Made by a program: the position numbers and the translations under genes
Notes under the pieces: model-generated
Told to the model about the DNA's origin: nothing
The model's database searches: none
What the model saw: the letters and a program-made list of their open reading frames with translations, nothing else
Shown: positions 25,637 to 34,869 of the stretch, piece after piece
Layout: the number at the start of each line of letters is the position of its first letter
How positions within the stretch are numbered: the stretch's first letter is position 1
NCBI GenBank assembly: GCA_963828445.1
Contig: CAWHFP010000001.1
Span: 992,001-1,056,000, forward strand
DNA: 64,000 nucleotides
Direction: 5' to 3'
Source of the DNA: Bog-532 sp963828445
GTDB taxonomy: Bacteria > Actinomycetota > Actinomycetes > Streptosporangiales > Streptosporangiaceae

Positions 25637-25678
25637 GCGTGCTTCCTCCGTCGGCGGCGGTTCTATATCTGGCCGACC

Positions 25679-27028
25679 CTATCGCCTGCGCAGGATGGCG
25701 CGGATCCTACTGGCGCGTTCGGCGACGCGGGCTTCGTTACCGTGCCCCGAGGGCTGGTAGTAAACCCGGTCGGCCACCGAATCAGGAGCATAACGCTGGG
25801 CCACGACCCCTTCCTCGAAGTCGTGCGGGTACTTGTAGTCCTCGCCGTGACCCAGTTTCTGCGCGCCCGAGTAATGAGCGTCGCGCAGGTGCGCGGGCAC
25901 GGCCCCGATCAGGCCGGCCCGCACATCGGCCTGCGCATCGGAGATGGCCTTGACGACCGCGTTCGACTTGGGCGCCAGCGCCAGATGGATCACGGCCTGA
26001 GCCAGGTTGATGCGGGCCTCCGGCAACCCGACGAACTCGACCGCCTGGGCGGCGGCGATGGCCACCGGCAGCGCGGTCGGGTCGGCCATGCCCACGTCCT
26101 CGCTGGCGTGCACGATGACCCGGCGGGCGATGAACCGGGGGTCCTCCCCGGCCTCGATCATCCGGGCCAGGTAGTGCAGGGCGGCGTCGACGTCGCTGCC
26201 CCGGATCGACTTGATGAACGCGCTGATCACGTCGTAGTGCTGGTCGCCGTCGCGGTCATAGCGGACCGCGGCCTGGTTCACGGCTCGTTCCAGCGCGGCG
26301 GTGTCGATCAGGCCGTTCTCGGGGAGGCCCAGGGCCGCCGCTTCCAGGTAGGTCAGGGAACGGCGGGCGTCACCGCCGGCCAGCCGGACCAGGTGGTCCA
26401 GGGCGGCGTCGTCCATTCGGACTTCGTCGCTGAGGCCCCGCGGGTCGGCGATGGCGCGGCGGATCACACCCCTGATGTCATCGTCGGACAGGCTGGTCAG
26501 CGTGAGCAGCAGGGACCGGGACAGCAGCGGGCTGACCACGGAGAAGAACGGGTTCTCGGTGGTGGCGCCGATGAACGACACCCAGCGGTTCTCCACCGCG
26601 GGCAGCAGCGCGTCCTGCTGGGTCTTGGAGAACCGGTGCACCTCGTCGATGAACAGCACGGTCTGCACGCCGGTCATGCCCAGGTCACGGCGGGCGGTGT
26701 CGACCGCGGCGCGCACGTCCTTGACCCCGGCGGTCACCGCGGACAGTTCGACGAACTTGCGCTTGGTGACCTGGGAGACGACGTAGGCCAGGGTGGTCTT
26801 GCCGGTGCCGGGCGGGCCCCACAGCAGCAGGCTCATCGGGGCGTCGTTGTCGATCAGCTTGCGGAACGGGGTGCCTGCCCCGGTCAGGTGGGCCTGGCCG
26901 ATGACCTCGTCCAGGTGGCGCGGGCGCATCCGCACCGCCAGCGGCGCCGCCGCCAGGGCCGCTTCCTCCTCGGCTTCATCGAACAGGCTGCCGGACTGGG
27001 GCGCCTGGCCTCCATTGGTTCTGGCCAC
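25679..27028 (-). CDS. rarA: Replication-associated recombination protein A (MgsA/RarA AAA+ ATPase)
   Basis: AAA+ ATPase acting at stalled forks. 449 residues with Walker A LLLWGPPGTGKTTLA near residue 68, Walker B VLFIDEVHRFSKTQQDALLP, sensor 1 FIGATTENPFFSV, and the C-terminal tetramerisation region (DDFEEG-like KYPHDFEEGVVAQRYAPD). Start ATG 27028. The gene is complete and typical. Confidence 0.93.
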   Translation of the reverse strand: MARTNGGQAPQSGSLFDEAEEEAALAAAPLAVRMRPRHLDEVIGQAHLTGAGTPFRKLIDNDAPMSLLLWGPPGTGKTTLAYVVSQVTKRKFVELSAVTAGVKDVRAAVDTARRDLGMTGVQTVLFIDEVHRFSKTQQDALLPAVENRWVSFIGATTENPFFSVVSPLLSRSLLLTLTSLSDDDIRGVIRRAIADPRGLSDEVRMDDAALDHLVRLAGGDARRSLTYLEAAALGLPENGLIDTAALERAVNQAAVRYDRDGDQHYDVISAFIKSIRGSDVDAALHYLARMIEAGEDPRFIARRVIVHASEDVGMADPTALPVAIAAAQAVEFVGLPEARINLAQAVIHLALAPKSNAVVKAISDAQADVRAGLIGAVPAHLRDAHYSGAQKLGHGEDYKYPHDFEEGVVAQRYAPDSVADRVYYQPSGHGNEARVAERASRIRAILRRR

Positions 27029-27161
27029 ACACCGACAGTAACCGACCGCGGGCGCAAATCGTTACGCCGTAGGAGGCTTCTACAATCATGTGCCGTTTCC
27101 GACCTCGGGGAGCCGGTATGGGATGCTGCGCCGCCCGGGGCTACGTGCGACTGAACGGCGG

Positions 27162-27779
27162 TCAGAAATTGTAGCTTTCGTCGCCCGCACCGTAGACGTA
27201 GTTGGTCCAGTCGTCCTGGTAACCATCGCCCGGAATATACATGTATTGCGCTTGCGTGGACTGCGTCTCGTATCCGTAGTTCGTCTCGTAGACGCTCACC
27301 AGGCCATGCCAGCCGCTCTTGCCGTTCGGCGCGTTGGCGGTGGACACCCAGTAGCTTCCAGGATGCTGGTACCCGCAGGTCTGACTGAGAACAACGCCCA
27401 CGAAAGCCACTTGGATGCAGGTACTGGTCGAGCCGGTCTCGACAAATTCCCATACGGGGCGGCCAGCATAGGTGGCGTTGTCGCCGGACCCGACGTCGAA
27501 CGGCCAAGAGGCCGTCCCATTGTTGGTGACGGTACCGACCTCGATCCCATTGAACTGGTTGTACGTTCCGCCGTCGACGAGATTGCCGTGGCCGTCGCCA
27601 CCTTGCCAGCCGCCAGAGGCGTAGTTCGTGATGTGCTGGTTAGTGAAGTCCAGCGGATGGGCGACCGCATTATGACGCCACGGCCCATGGGTTCCTGCAC
27701 TGGCTGGGCCGGTGATGGCCAGAGGGACCAGGCAGGCCGCGACCGCCGCCGCCGTGACCACAGCACGCCTCAATCTCAT
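27162..27779 (-). CDS. Secreted protein of unknown function
   Basis: 205 residues with a clear Sec signal peptide (MRLRRAVVTAAAVAACLVPLAI, cleavage likely after GPASA). The mature part is rich in Gly, Asn, Tyr, Trp and Thr, with two cysteines (CIQ and TCGY) that could form one disulphide. It has no recognised domain; the composition suggests an all-beta extracellular or surface protein. Its base composition is less GC-biased than its neighbours, hinting at acquisition. It is monocistronic, with a palindrome about 50-70 bp upstream. Confidence 0.75.
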   Translation of the reverse strand: MRLRRAVVTAAAVAACLVPLAITGPASAGTHGPWRHNAVAHPLDFTNQHITNYASGGWQGGDGHGNLVDGGTYNQFNGIEVGTVTNNGTASWPFDVGSGDNATYAGRPVWEFVETGSTSTCIQVAFVGVVLSQTCGYQHPGSYWVSTANAPNGKSGWHGLVSVYETNYGYETQSTQAQYMYIPGDGYQDDWTNYVYGAGDESYNF

Positions 27780-27829
27780 GGCATTTCCTTCTTATCGCCG
27801 CTGGGCAGTAATGCTCATGTTCTATCACG

Positions 27830-27848
27830 TGTACTCCTGTTGAGTACA
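27830..27848. promoter_or_regulatory. Operator-like palindrome upstream of the secreted protein gene
   Basis: tgtactc and gagtaca form a perfect 7-bp inverted repeat around ctgtt. It lies 50-70 bp before the secreted-protein ATG and also 13 bp before an AGGAGG serving the plus-strand fragment at 27877. It could therefore have been a shared operator of a divergent pair. Confidence 0.45.
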
Positions 27849-27876
27849 GTCAGAAAATTGAGGAGGCGGGGACGAA

Positions 27877-28050
27877 GTGAAACATCGGCACACAAGAAGT
27901 GGCTCAGCCAAAGTTTGCGCCGGAGGCGAAGCCCTCGCTGCCCTCGGGGACTCGTACACGACCCGGTCGATCCAGGTGTTCCGGGTCCGGGACAGGGAGA
28001 TCGTGGTGTTCCGCACGTACGTGGCCCCGCCCGCGGAAACGGACGCCTGA
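27877..28050 (+). pseudogene. Fragment ending like a SnoaL/NTF2-fold protein
   Basis: A 57-codon frame from GTG 27877 (AGGAGG ten bases upstream) to TGA 28050. The last ~33 residues, DSYTTRSIQVFRVRDREIVV and then FRTYVAPP, resemble the final two strands of SnoaL-like NTF2-fold proteins. The first ~24 residues (VKHRHTRSGSAKVCAGG) match nothing. It looks like a 5' end and a 3' tail joined by deletion. A short real protein cannot be excluded. Confidence 0.5.
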
Positions 28051-28056
28051 CCCGCG

Positions 28057-28088
28057 CCGGCCCCGGCTCGTGGGAGAGCCGGGGCCGG
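28057..28088. terminator. Strong bidirectional terminator hairpin after aspS
   Basis: A perfect 13-bp stem (28057-28069 with 28076-28088; arms ccggccccggctc and gagccggggccgg) with a 6-nt loop. It lies between the convergent stops of aspS (28099) and the plus-strand fragment (28050). Confidence 0.75.
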
Positions 28089-28098
28089 TGCGGCGGGG

Positions 28099-29925
28099 TC
28101 AGGCGGTGGTGGAGCCCGCGTCGGTCGGGTCCGCGGGCTGGCCGCCGGGCTGGGTGCCGGACGGCTTGGCCGCGGCGGGCGGCGTGTCGATGCCGGCCTC
28201 CTTGCGCTGGGCCTTGGTGATCGGGGTCGGGGCCCCGGTCAGCGGGTCCAGGCCCGAGGCGGCCTTGGGGAACGCGATGACCTCGCGGATGCTGTCCTGG
28301 CCGGCCAGCAGCATGATCAGGCGGTCCCAGCCGAACGCGATGCCGCCGTGCGGGGGCGGCCCGTACTTGAACGCCTCGAGCAGGAAGCCGAACTGGGACT
28401 GGGCCTCGGCCCGGGACAGCCCGATGGTGTCGAACACCTGCTGCTGCATCTGCGAGCGGTGGATACGGATCGACCCGCCGCCGATCTCGTAGCCGTTGCA
28501 GACCATGTCGTAGGCGTCGGCCAGCGCCGCCCCGGGGTCGGCCGGGAACTTGTCGGCCCACTCCGGCAGCGGGGCGGTGAACGGGTGGTGCACCGCGGTC
28601 CAGCCGCCCTGGCCGTCCTCTTCGAACATGGGCGCGTCCACCACCCAGGTGAAGGCCCAGGCGTCGGGGTCGATCAGGTCGCAGCGGCGGCCGATCTCGA
28701 GCCGGGCCGCGCCGAGCAGTTCGCGGGCCTCGCGCGGGGCACCGGCCGCGAAGAAGATGCAGTCGCCGGGCTGGGCGCCGGTGGCGTCGGTCAGCCCGGC
28801 CTGCTCCTTCTCGGACAGGTTCTTGACCACGGGGCCGGAGGTGGCCAGCGCGCCGTCCGGCTGCACGACCACGTAGGCCAGGCCGCGGGCGCCGCGGGCC
28901 TTGGCCCAGTCCTGCCAGGCGTCCAGCTCACGCCGGGTCTGCTGGCCGCCGCCGGGCATGACCACCGCGCCCACGTACGGGTTCTGGAACACCCGGAAGC
29001 CGGTGTCGGCGAAGTAGTCGGTCATGTCGGTCAGCTCGTAGCCGAAGCGCAGGTCCGGCTTGTCCGAGCCGTACCGGGCCATGGCATCGGCGTAGGTCAT
29101 CTGCGGCAGCGGCAGCGGGATCTCGTAGCCGAGCACCTCGCTCCACAGCCGCTGGACCAGGGCCTCGCCGACGGCGACGACGTCCTCGCGGGTGATGAAC
29201 GACATTTCCAGGTCGATCTGGGTGAACTCGGGCTGCCGGTCGGCGCGGAAGTCCTCGTCGCGGAAGCACCGGGCCAGCTGGTAGTACCGCTCCATGCCGC
29301 CCACCATCAGCAGCTGCTTGAACAGCTGCGGGGACTGCGGCAGCGCGTACCAGTTGCCGGGCCGGAGCCGCACCGGGACCAGGAAGTCGCGGGCGCCCTC
29401 GGGGGTGGACCGGGTCAGGTACGGGGTCTCCACGTAGACGAAGCCGTGGTCCCGGAGCACGTCGTTGATCAGGTACGTGGCCTGCGACCGGACCCGCAGG
29501 TTGCGGGCCATGGCCTCGCGGCGGATGTCCAGGTAGCGGTACCGGAGCCGAGCCTCCTCGTTCAGGTCGGCCGGGCCGCCCTCGATCGGGAACGGCAGCG
29601 GGTCGGCCTCGCTGAGCACGTCCAGCTCGGCGGCGTCGACCTCGATGGCGCCGGTGGGCAGCTCGGGGTTCTCGTTGCCGGCCGGGCGGGCCCGCACCGT
29701 GCCGGTGACCTTCACACAGAACTCGGCCCGCAGGTGGCCGGCCTCGTCGGTCTCGGCCGCGCTCTCCTGCTCGTGCCAGACGACCTGGACGATGCCGCTG
29801 GCGTCGCGCAGGTCGATGAAGACGACGCCGCCGTGGTCGCGCCGCCGGGCCACCCAGCCCGCCAGCACAACGGTTTCACCGGCGTTCGACGCGCGCAGCG
29901 TCCCCGCTCCATGGGTGCGGATCAT
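28099..29925 (-). CDS. aspS: Aspartyl-tRNA synthetase
   Basis: Class-IIb synthetase. 608 residues: an N-terminal OB-fold anticodon domain (VVLAGWVARRRDHGGVVFIDLRD), a catalytic core with motif 2 RCFRDEDFRADRQPEFTQID, a bacterial GAD insert (about 290-420), and motif 3 GIAFGWDRLIMLLAG. Whether it also charges tRNA-Asn cannot be decided from this window. The start ATG 29925 is followed by the usual MIRTHGAGTLRA. Confidence 0.96.
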   Translation of the reverse strand: MIRTHGAGTLRASNAGETVVLAGWVARRRDHGGVVFIDLRDASGIVQVVWHEQESAAETDEAGHLRAEFCVKVTGTVRARPAGNENPELPTGAIEVDAAELDVLSEADPLPFPIEGGPADLNEEARLRYRYLDIRREAMARNLRVRSQATYLINDVLRDHGFVYVETPYLTRSTPEGARDFLVPVRLRPGNWYALPQSPQLFKQLLMVGGMERYYQLARCFRDEDFRADRQPEFTQIDLEMSFITREDVVAVGEALVQRLWSEVLGYEIPLPLPQMTYADAMARYGSDKPDLRFGYELTDMTDYFADTGFRVFQNPYVGAVVMPGGGQQTRRELDAWQDWAKARGARGLAYVVVQPDGALATSGPVVKNLSEKEQAGLTDATGAQPGDCIFFAAGAPREARELLGAARLEIGRRCDLIDPDAWAFTWVVDAPMFEEDGQGGWTAVHHPFTAPLPEWADKFPADPGAALADAYDMVCNGYEIGGGSIRIHRSQMQQQVFDTIGLSRAEAQSQFGFLLEAFKYGPPPHGGIAFGWDRLIMLLAGQDSIREVIAFPKAASGLDPLTGAPTPITKAQRKEAGIDTPPAAAKPSGTQPGGQPADPTDAGSTTA

Positions 29926-30007
29926 TCAGCCTCTCGCTTTCACATTTATTGAAGGTCGGTGGTCGGGCGGGCCGGCCCGCAAGGCGGCCACGCCCCGAGC
30001 TCGATGG

Positions 30008-30724
30008 TCACAATCCCCTGGCCGGCCCCTTGAGTCCCTGCTGCGGGGTGAGGCCGGCCAGGAACGGATTACCGCGTCGCTCGGCCCCGATCGTGGTGGC
30101 CGGGCCGTGGCCCGACAGGACGATCGTCTCATCCGGACGGGGCAGGCAGACCCGGGCCAGGCTGGCCAGGATGGTCTGGTAGTCCCCGCCGGGCAGGTCG
30201 GTGCGGCCGATGGACCCGGCGAACAGCAGGTCGCCGGAGAGCATGGTGCCGGCCGGGTCGTCGACGTCCTCGATGCCGGGCGGCAGCCGGAACGTCACCG
30301 AGCCCGGCGTGTGCCCGGGTGCGTGGTCGACCACGAAGTCCACCCCGGCCAGGGTCAGGGTCAGGCCGTCGGTCAGCTCGCGTACGTCATCGGGCTCGGT
30401 GAAGGTCAGGCCGCCGAACAGCTGCTGGTCGGCGCCGAGCGGCAGGCCACGGGCCGGGTCGGACAGCAGGGCCCGGTCCTCGGGATGGACGTAGGCCGGG
30501 ATGTCCCGGGCCCCGCACAGCGGCGCTATCGACCAGATGTGGTCCAGGTGCCCGTGGGTGGCCATGGCGGCGACAGGCTTGAGCCGGTGGGTGGCCACGA
30601 TCTCGTCGATCCCGCCCAGCGAGTCCTGGCCGGGGTCCACGATCACGCATTCCTCGCCGTCTCCGGGCGCAATGACATAACAGTTGGCCGCGAATGCGCC
30701 CGCGGGGAACCCGGTGACAAGCAC
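30008..30724 (-). CDS. Metallo-beta-lactamase fold hydrolase (glyoxalase II type)
   Basis: 238 residues, cytoplasmic. Metal ligands are THGHLDH near residue 57 (HxHxDH), HAPGHTPGS near residue 135 and the Asp of LSGDLLFAGSIGRTD, with the final His in VLSGHGPATTIG. This layout is that of hydroxyacylglutathione-hydrolase-like thioesterases. Actinobacteria lack glutathione, so the natural thiol ester is probably different (for example a mycothiol conjugate), which is inference. It is divergent from the cyclophilin gene. Confidence 0.88.
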   Translation of the reverse strand: MLVTGFPAGAFAANCYVIAPGDGEECVIVDPGQDSLGGIDEIVATHRLKPVAAMATHGHLDHIWSIAPLCGARDIPAYVHPEDRALLSDPARGLPLGADQQLFGGLTFTEPDDVRELTDGLTLTLAGVDFVVDHAPGHTPGSVTFRLPPGIEDVDDPAGTMLSGDLLFAGSIGRTDLPGGDYQTILASLARVCLPRPDETIVLSGHGPATTIGAERRGNPFLAGLTPQQGLKGPARGL

Positions 30725-30912
30725 GGTCGTCCTTCCTGATACGTACTCCCGGTAGGTTCAGCGGAACAGGCCCGGGTCGGTACAGGCTACCGAGCCGGCA
30801 GACACGGCTGCGAACCGATAACGGCGGTACCGCGTTAACAGCTATCCAGGTACGATTCGCGAAGATTCGCTGATGGCGGGACCGCCGGCACCCAATGAGG
30901 AGGATTTGACCG

Positions 30913-31740
30913 GTGGCGGGAAAGAAAGATCGTCAGCGCAGGCTCGCCCGGGAGCGCCTGGCACGGCAAGAGCAACGCCGTGCCGAGCAGGCGCGCAAGG
31001 TGCGGATCCGCGCGATAGCCACCGGAGGGGTGTGCGTGGTCGCCGCCCTGGCCGTAGGTGGGTACTTCCTGTTCGGCACGGGCGGGGGTAAGTCCTCCGC
31101 GTCACCGAAGGCCACCGCGTCCGCGACCGCGTCGGCGTCTGCTTCCTCCTCGGCCGCCACGGTGTCCGAGCCCGCGCACACCTGCACGTACGCCAAGAGC
31201 GGTACCGCCGCCCGCAAGGTCAGCCTGCCCGCGACCAAGCCGGACTACCAGGCGAGCTACCAGGCCACGCTGGCCACCAACCGCGGCAACATCGTCATCA
31301 ACCTGGCCAACAGCAAGGCAACCTGCACCGTCAATTCGTTCGTCTCGCTGGCCAAGCAGAGCTACTTCAGCAACACCAAGTGCCACCGGCTCACCACCAG
31401 CGGCATCTACGTCTTGCAGTGCGGTGACCCGACCGGGACCGGCCAGGGCGGCCCCGGCTACGACTTCGGGAACGAGAACCTGACCGGGGCCAAGTACACG
31501 GCCGGCACGGTGGCCATGGCCAATACCGGCCAGCCGAACAGCAATGGCAGCCAGTTCTTCCTCGTCTACAAGAATTCAACCACCCTGCCGGCCAGCTATA
31601 CGCCGTTCGGCACGATCACCCAGGGCCTGCCGATCCTTGACGCCATCGCCAAGGCAGGAAGTGACAACTCCAATGGCACCGGCGACGGTCACCCCAAGGA
31701 AAGCGTCGTCATCAAGAGCGTAACCATCAAGCAAATGTGA
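30913..31740 (+). CDS. Membrane-anchored cyclophilin-type peptidyl-prolyl isomerase
   Basis: 275 residues. A very basic cytoplasmic N-terminus (KDRQRRLARERLARQEQRR) and one TM helix (about 34-54) precede a Ser/Ala/Thr linker and an extracellular cyclophilin domain (about 105-275). Landmarks are CHRLTTSGIYVLQCGDPTGT, GPGYDFGNEN and NSNGSQFFLVYKN. The usual FHR of the active site is CHR here, and there are three further cysteines. GTG 30913 follows AGGAGG by nine bases. A DUF349 gene follows it downstream. Confidence 0.9.
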   Translation: MAGKKDRQRRLARERLARQEQRRAEQARKVRIRAIATGGVCVVAALAVGGYFLFGTGGGKSSASPKATASATASASASSSAATVSEPAHTCTYAKSGTAARKVSLPATKPDYQASYQATLATNRGNIVINLANSKATCTVNSFVSLAKQSYFSNTKCHRLTTSGIYVLQCGDPTGTGQGGPGYDFGNENLTGAKYTAGTVAMANTGQPNSNGSQFFLVYKNSTTLPASYTPFGTITQGLPILDAIAKAGSDNSNGTGDGHPKESVVIKSVTIKQM

Positions 31741-31826
31741 TGCAGACTAGCGAGCAGAACGGTGCGCAAACTGGAGAGGCGTTACTTTCCGGTCCGCACC
31801 GGGCCAGCACTACCAGGAGGTTCGCC

Positions 31827-33065
31827 GTGACCACCGCCAATCATCCGTGGGGCCGGGTTGATCCCGACGGTACGGTCTACGTGCGTACCGCCGAGGGCGA
31901 GCGGGTCATCGGCTCGTGGCAGGCGGGCAGCCCGGAGGAGGCGCTGGCCTTCTACCGGCGCAAGTACGAATCGCTGGAGACCGAGGTCACGCTGCTGGAG
32001 CAGCGTCTGAACTCGACCGACCTGTCCCCGGCGCAGGCCCAGTCGTCGGTGGAGCGGCTGCGCAAGACCGTGACCGAGGCCAGCGCCATCGGCGACCTGG
32101 ACGGCCTGTGCGGACGGCTGGACAAGCTGACCGGGGTGGTCGGGCACAAGCGCGAAGAGGTCAAAGCGCAGCGCGAGCAGGCCCGGACCGCCGCCCGCGA
32201 CATCAAGGAACGGATCGTCGACGAGGCCGAGCACATCGCGGCCGAGGCCACCCACTGGAAGAGCAGCGGTGAGCGCATGCGCGAACTGCTGGAGGAGTGG
32301 AAGACGGCCCCGCACGCCGAGCGGTCGGTGGAGGCCGTGCTGTGGAAGCGGCTGTCGGCGGCGCGGAACAGTTTCACCAAGCGCCGCAAGGCCTACTTCG
32401 CGGGCATGGAGGAGGAGCGCGAGGAGGTCCGGCTCCGCAAGGAGCGGCTGGTGGCCGACGCCGAGTCGCTGGCCACCTCGACGGCCTGGGGCCCGACCGC
32501 GGGCACGTTCCGCGACCTGATGCGGGCCTGGAAGGCCGCGGGCCGGGCCAGCCGGGAGGCCGAGGAAGACCTGTGGGGCCGGTTCAAGGCGGCCCAGGAC
32601 CAGTTCTTCGCGGCCCGGGCCGAGGCCCTGTCGGAGAAGGAAGCCGAACTGCGCGAGCACGCGGTGGTCAAGGAAGCCCTGCTGGAGCAGGCTCAGGCGC
32701 TGCTGCCCATCACCGACCTGCGTTCGGCCCGGCAGGCGCTGCGCGGTATCCAGGAGAAGTGGGAACAGGCCGGCGGGGTGCCGCGCGATTCCCGCGACCG
32801 CCTGGAGGGCGGCCTGCGCAAGGTGGAGGAGGCCGTGCGCAAGGCCGAGGACAGCCAGTGGCGGCGTTCCAACCCCGAGGCCATCGCCCGGGCCGAAGGC
32901 ACCGTGACCCAGCTCCGCGCGAACATCGAGCAGCTGGAACGCCAGCTGGCCAAGGCCCAGGAGAAGGGCGACGCCCAGGCCGAGCGGAACGCCCAGGAAG
33001 CCCTGGAAGCCCGCCGCTCCTGGCTGGAAGAGGCCGAGCGGACGCTGGCCGAGTTCAGCGGCTAG
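31827..33065 (+). CDS. DUF349 coiled-coil protein
   Basis: 412 residues, almost entirely charged alpha-helix, with several DUF349 three-helix repeats (for example AEHIAAEATHWKSSGERMRE, then LLEEWKTAPHAERSVEAVLW, and again around residues 225-300). The head WGRVDPDGTVYVRTAEGERVIG is typical of actinobacterial members. GTG 31827 was chosen for the AGGAGG six bases upstream; the frame is open back to the cyclophilin stop. The function is unknown; in other bacteria DUF349 proteins have been linked to ribosome or nucleotide stress, which I do not assume here. Confidence 0.85.
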   Translation: MTTANHPWGRVDPDGTVYVRTAEGERVIGSWQAGSPEEALAFYRRKYESLETEVTLLEQRLNSTDLSPAQAQSSVERLRKTVTEASAIGDLDGLCGRLDKLTGVVGHKREEVKAQREQARTAARDIKERIVDEAEHIAAEATHWKSSGERMRELLEEWKTAPHAERSVEAVLWKRLSAARNSFTKRRKAYFAGMEEEREEVRLRKERLVADAESLATSTAWGPTAGTFRDLMRAWKAAGRASREAEEDLWGRFKAAQDQFFAARAEALSEKEAELREHAVVKEALLEQAQALLPITDLRSARQALRGIQEKWEQAGGVPRDSRDRLEGGLRKVEEAVRKAEDSQWRRSNPEAIARAEGTVTQLRANIEQLERQLAKAQEKGDAQAERNAQEALEARRSWLEEAERTLAEFSG

Positions 33066-33092
33066 CTCGGGGTCGAGGGCGGGGCATCTCGG

Positions 33093-33980
33093 CTAGTGGT
33101 CGTCGGGGGCCAGTTCCCCGCTGTGCAGGGTGCCGGCAATGGCCCGGCGCCGCCACGGTCCGGTGGAGTCGTACAGGTCTTGATCAGTGTCGACGGTGGA
33201 TAGCAGGACGCCGGGCTGGTTGCGTTCCAGCCGGCCGGTGGTGATGCCGTCCGGACGCACGAAGAACGCGGGCCACAGGCTCTCGGGCGCGGAGCTGTTC
33301 GGGCAGGAGATCCACAGGTTGTTGCACGCGGCCGAGGCGATCATCACCGCGGGCATGGTGATGCCGGGGTAGGTGAGCGTCGCGGCCGGATTGAGCGGCG
33401 CGTACTGGGTGCCGATCGCGGCGCTGATGGCCGCGATCCGCTCGGGCGGAACGTTCCCGGCGTGGAAGGAGTGGAACATCAGCTGGACATCCAGCGTCAC
33501 GTAGTGCCGGTACAGCTCGGGGAACCGGTAGTCGTAGCAGATCAGCGCCCCGCACCGGATGCCGTCGATGACCCAGGTGCTGAAGTGGCGGCCCGGGCTG
33601 TAATGATCGGGGTCGGTACCGCCGAGGAACCGCTTGTCATACCGCTCGGTGACCTCGCCGCGGTCGCTGATCACGTACAGGCTGTTGTGGGGCGCGCTCA
33701 CGTCGCTGAACCGGTGCGCGGACCCGGCCACCACCCAGATGCCCAGCTCGCGGGCGAGTTCGCGGAGGCCCTCGGTGGCACGGTCCAGCGCGCCCCAGTC
33801 GTACCCGGTGAACGTCTTGAAGTCCGCCCCCGCGTAACCGGACAGTGCGCCTTCGGGGAAGTGCGCGACGCGGGCGCCGCGGTGGGCGGCCTCGCGCGTC
33901 TGCCGGGCCATCCAGGCGGCGTTCTGCTCAATGTCCGCGCTCACCGGGAACTGGCCCGTCGCCACCTCCAGCACCGTCAT
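33093..33980 (-). CDS. Carbon-nitrogen hydrolase (nitrilase superfamily)
   Basis: 295 residues, one CN-hydrolase domain. The catalytic triad is visible: Glu in HFPEGALSGYAG near residue 43, Lys in RYDKRFLGG near residue 116 and Cys in ALICYDYRFPELYR near residue 149. It hydrolyses an amide or nitrile of unknown identity; the family includes amidases and carbamoylases. It lies ten bases downstream of a nucleotidyltransferase gene and converges with the DUF349 gene. Confidence 0.87.
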   Translation of the reverse strand: MTVLEVATGQFPVSADIEQNAAWMARQTREAAHRGARVAHFPEGALSGYAGADFKTFTGYDWGALDRATEGLRELARELGIWVVAGSAHRFSDVSAPHNSLYVISDRGEVTERYDKRFLGGTDPDHYSPGRHFSTWVIDGIRCGALICYDYRFPELYRHYVTLDVQLMFHSFHAGNVPPERIAAISAAIGTQYAPLNPAATLTYPGITMPAVMIASAACNNLWISCPNSSAPESLWPAFFVRPDGITTGRLERNQPGVLLSTVDTDQDLYDSTGPWRRRAIAGTLHSGELAPDDH

Positions 33981-33989
33981 CGCCGGTTC

Positions 33990-34865
33990 CTAGCCCCGAG
34001 GTGGGTCCAGGGCCGGGCGGCGGCTGGCCAGTTCGGTGCGGAAGTCGGTCAGGTCGGCGCCGGAGTTGGTTTCGGCCAGCTGGACGGTGTCATTCAGCAA
34101 CTGCTCGGCGGTGGTGAAGGCGTCGGCCAGCGGGCTCGACACCAGCTGGTCCAGCCGGCCGGTGAGCTGGGCCGGGACCACGGTCAGCCCGGACAGCAGG
34201 TGCCGCTGCCACTTGAGCTGGCGGTGGGGCAGGTAGACCCGGTTGAGGGCCAGCACGGTCTTGGCCACCGCGAACCCGATCCGGTTGAGCAGATGCCGGG
34301 CCGCCAGGCCGTCGCCGCGGCCGATCAGGGCTTCGCGGACGGCCCAGCCAGCCAGCACGGCCGGGTCCAGCGTCTGCTCGACCATGATCTCGACCAGCCG
34401 GTCGGGGTAGCCGGCCCGATCCCGCCAGGACTCGATCTGGGACTCCCCCACCAGCGGCTGCGAACCCAGCACGGCCGCCAGCCGCATGTGCTTGACCGGG
34501 TCGGTGTCGGCGTGCCGGCCCACCGAGTCCAGCCAGTGGTCGATGGTGCTGGTCACGAAGTTGCTCACGGTGACGTCCAACTGGCCCAGCCGGTAGTCCT
34601 CGCTCCACTCTTCTTCGTCGCTGTCGTAGTCCCACAGCCGGATCAGCTCCCCGTTGAGGGCCTTGACCGGGTCCTGGCGGTCCTGGTCGGTGGGGGCCTG
34701 CGACCAGTAGCAGTCCAGCTCGAGGTCGGAGTAGCGGTCGGCCAGCCCGGCGCCGACCGACCCGGCCACGGTCAGCGCGGCCAGCTTGGGGTTGTCCAGG
34801 TAAACGGCGGCCGCCCGGCGGGCCACGTCCATCCGCCAGGCAGCGTGGGGATTGTCTTCAGGCAC
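33990..34865 (-). CDS. Nucleotidyltransferase-fold protein
   Basis: 291 residues. AGSVGAGLADRYSDLELDCYW near residue 34 matches the minimal nucleotidyltransferase GS-x9-12-DxE/D motif, with the third acidic residue probably in LGQLDVTVSN near residue 95. The C-terminal half is helical. It is probably a DUF4037/aminoglycoside-adenylyltransferase-like protein; the substrate is unknown. It lies four bases after the TetR gene and may form one unit with the nitrilase. Confidence 0.72.
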   Translation of the reverse strand: MPEDNPHAAWRMDVARRAAAVYLDNPKLAALTVAGSVGAGLADRYSDLELDCYWSQAPTDQDRQDPVKALNGELIRLWDYDSDEEEWSEDYRLGQLDVTVSNFVTSTIDHWLDSVGRHADTDPVKHMRLAAVLGSQPLVGESQIESWRDRAGYPDRLVEIMVEQTLDPAVLAGWAVREALIGRGDGLAARHLLNRIGFAVAKTVLALNRVYLPHRQLKWQRHLLSGLTVVPAQLTGRLDQLVSSPLADAFTTAEQLLNDTVQLAETNSGADLTDFRTELASRRPALDPPRG

Positions 34866-34869
34866 GTTC

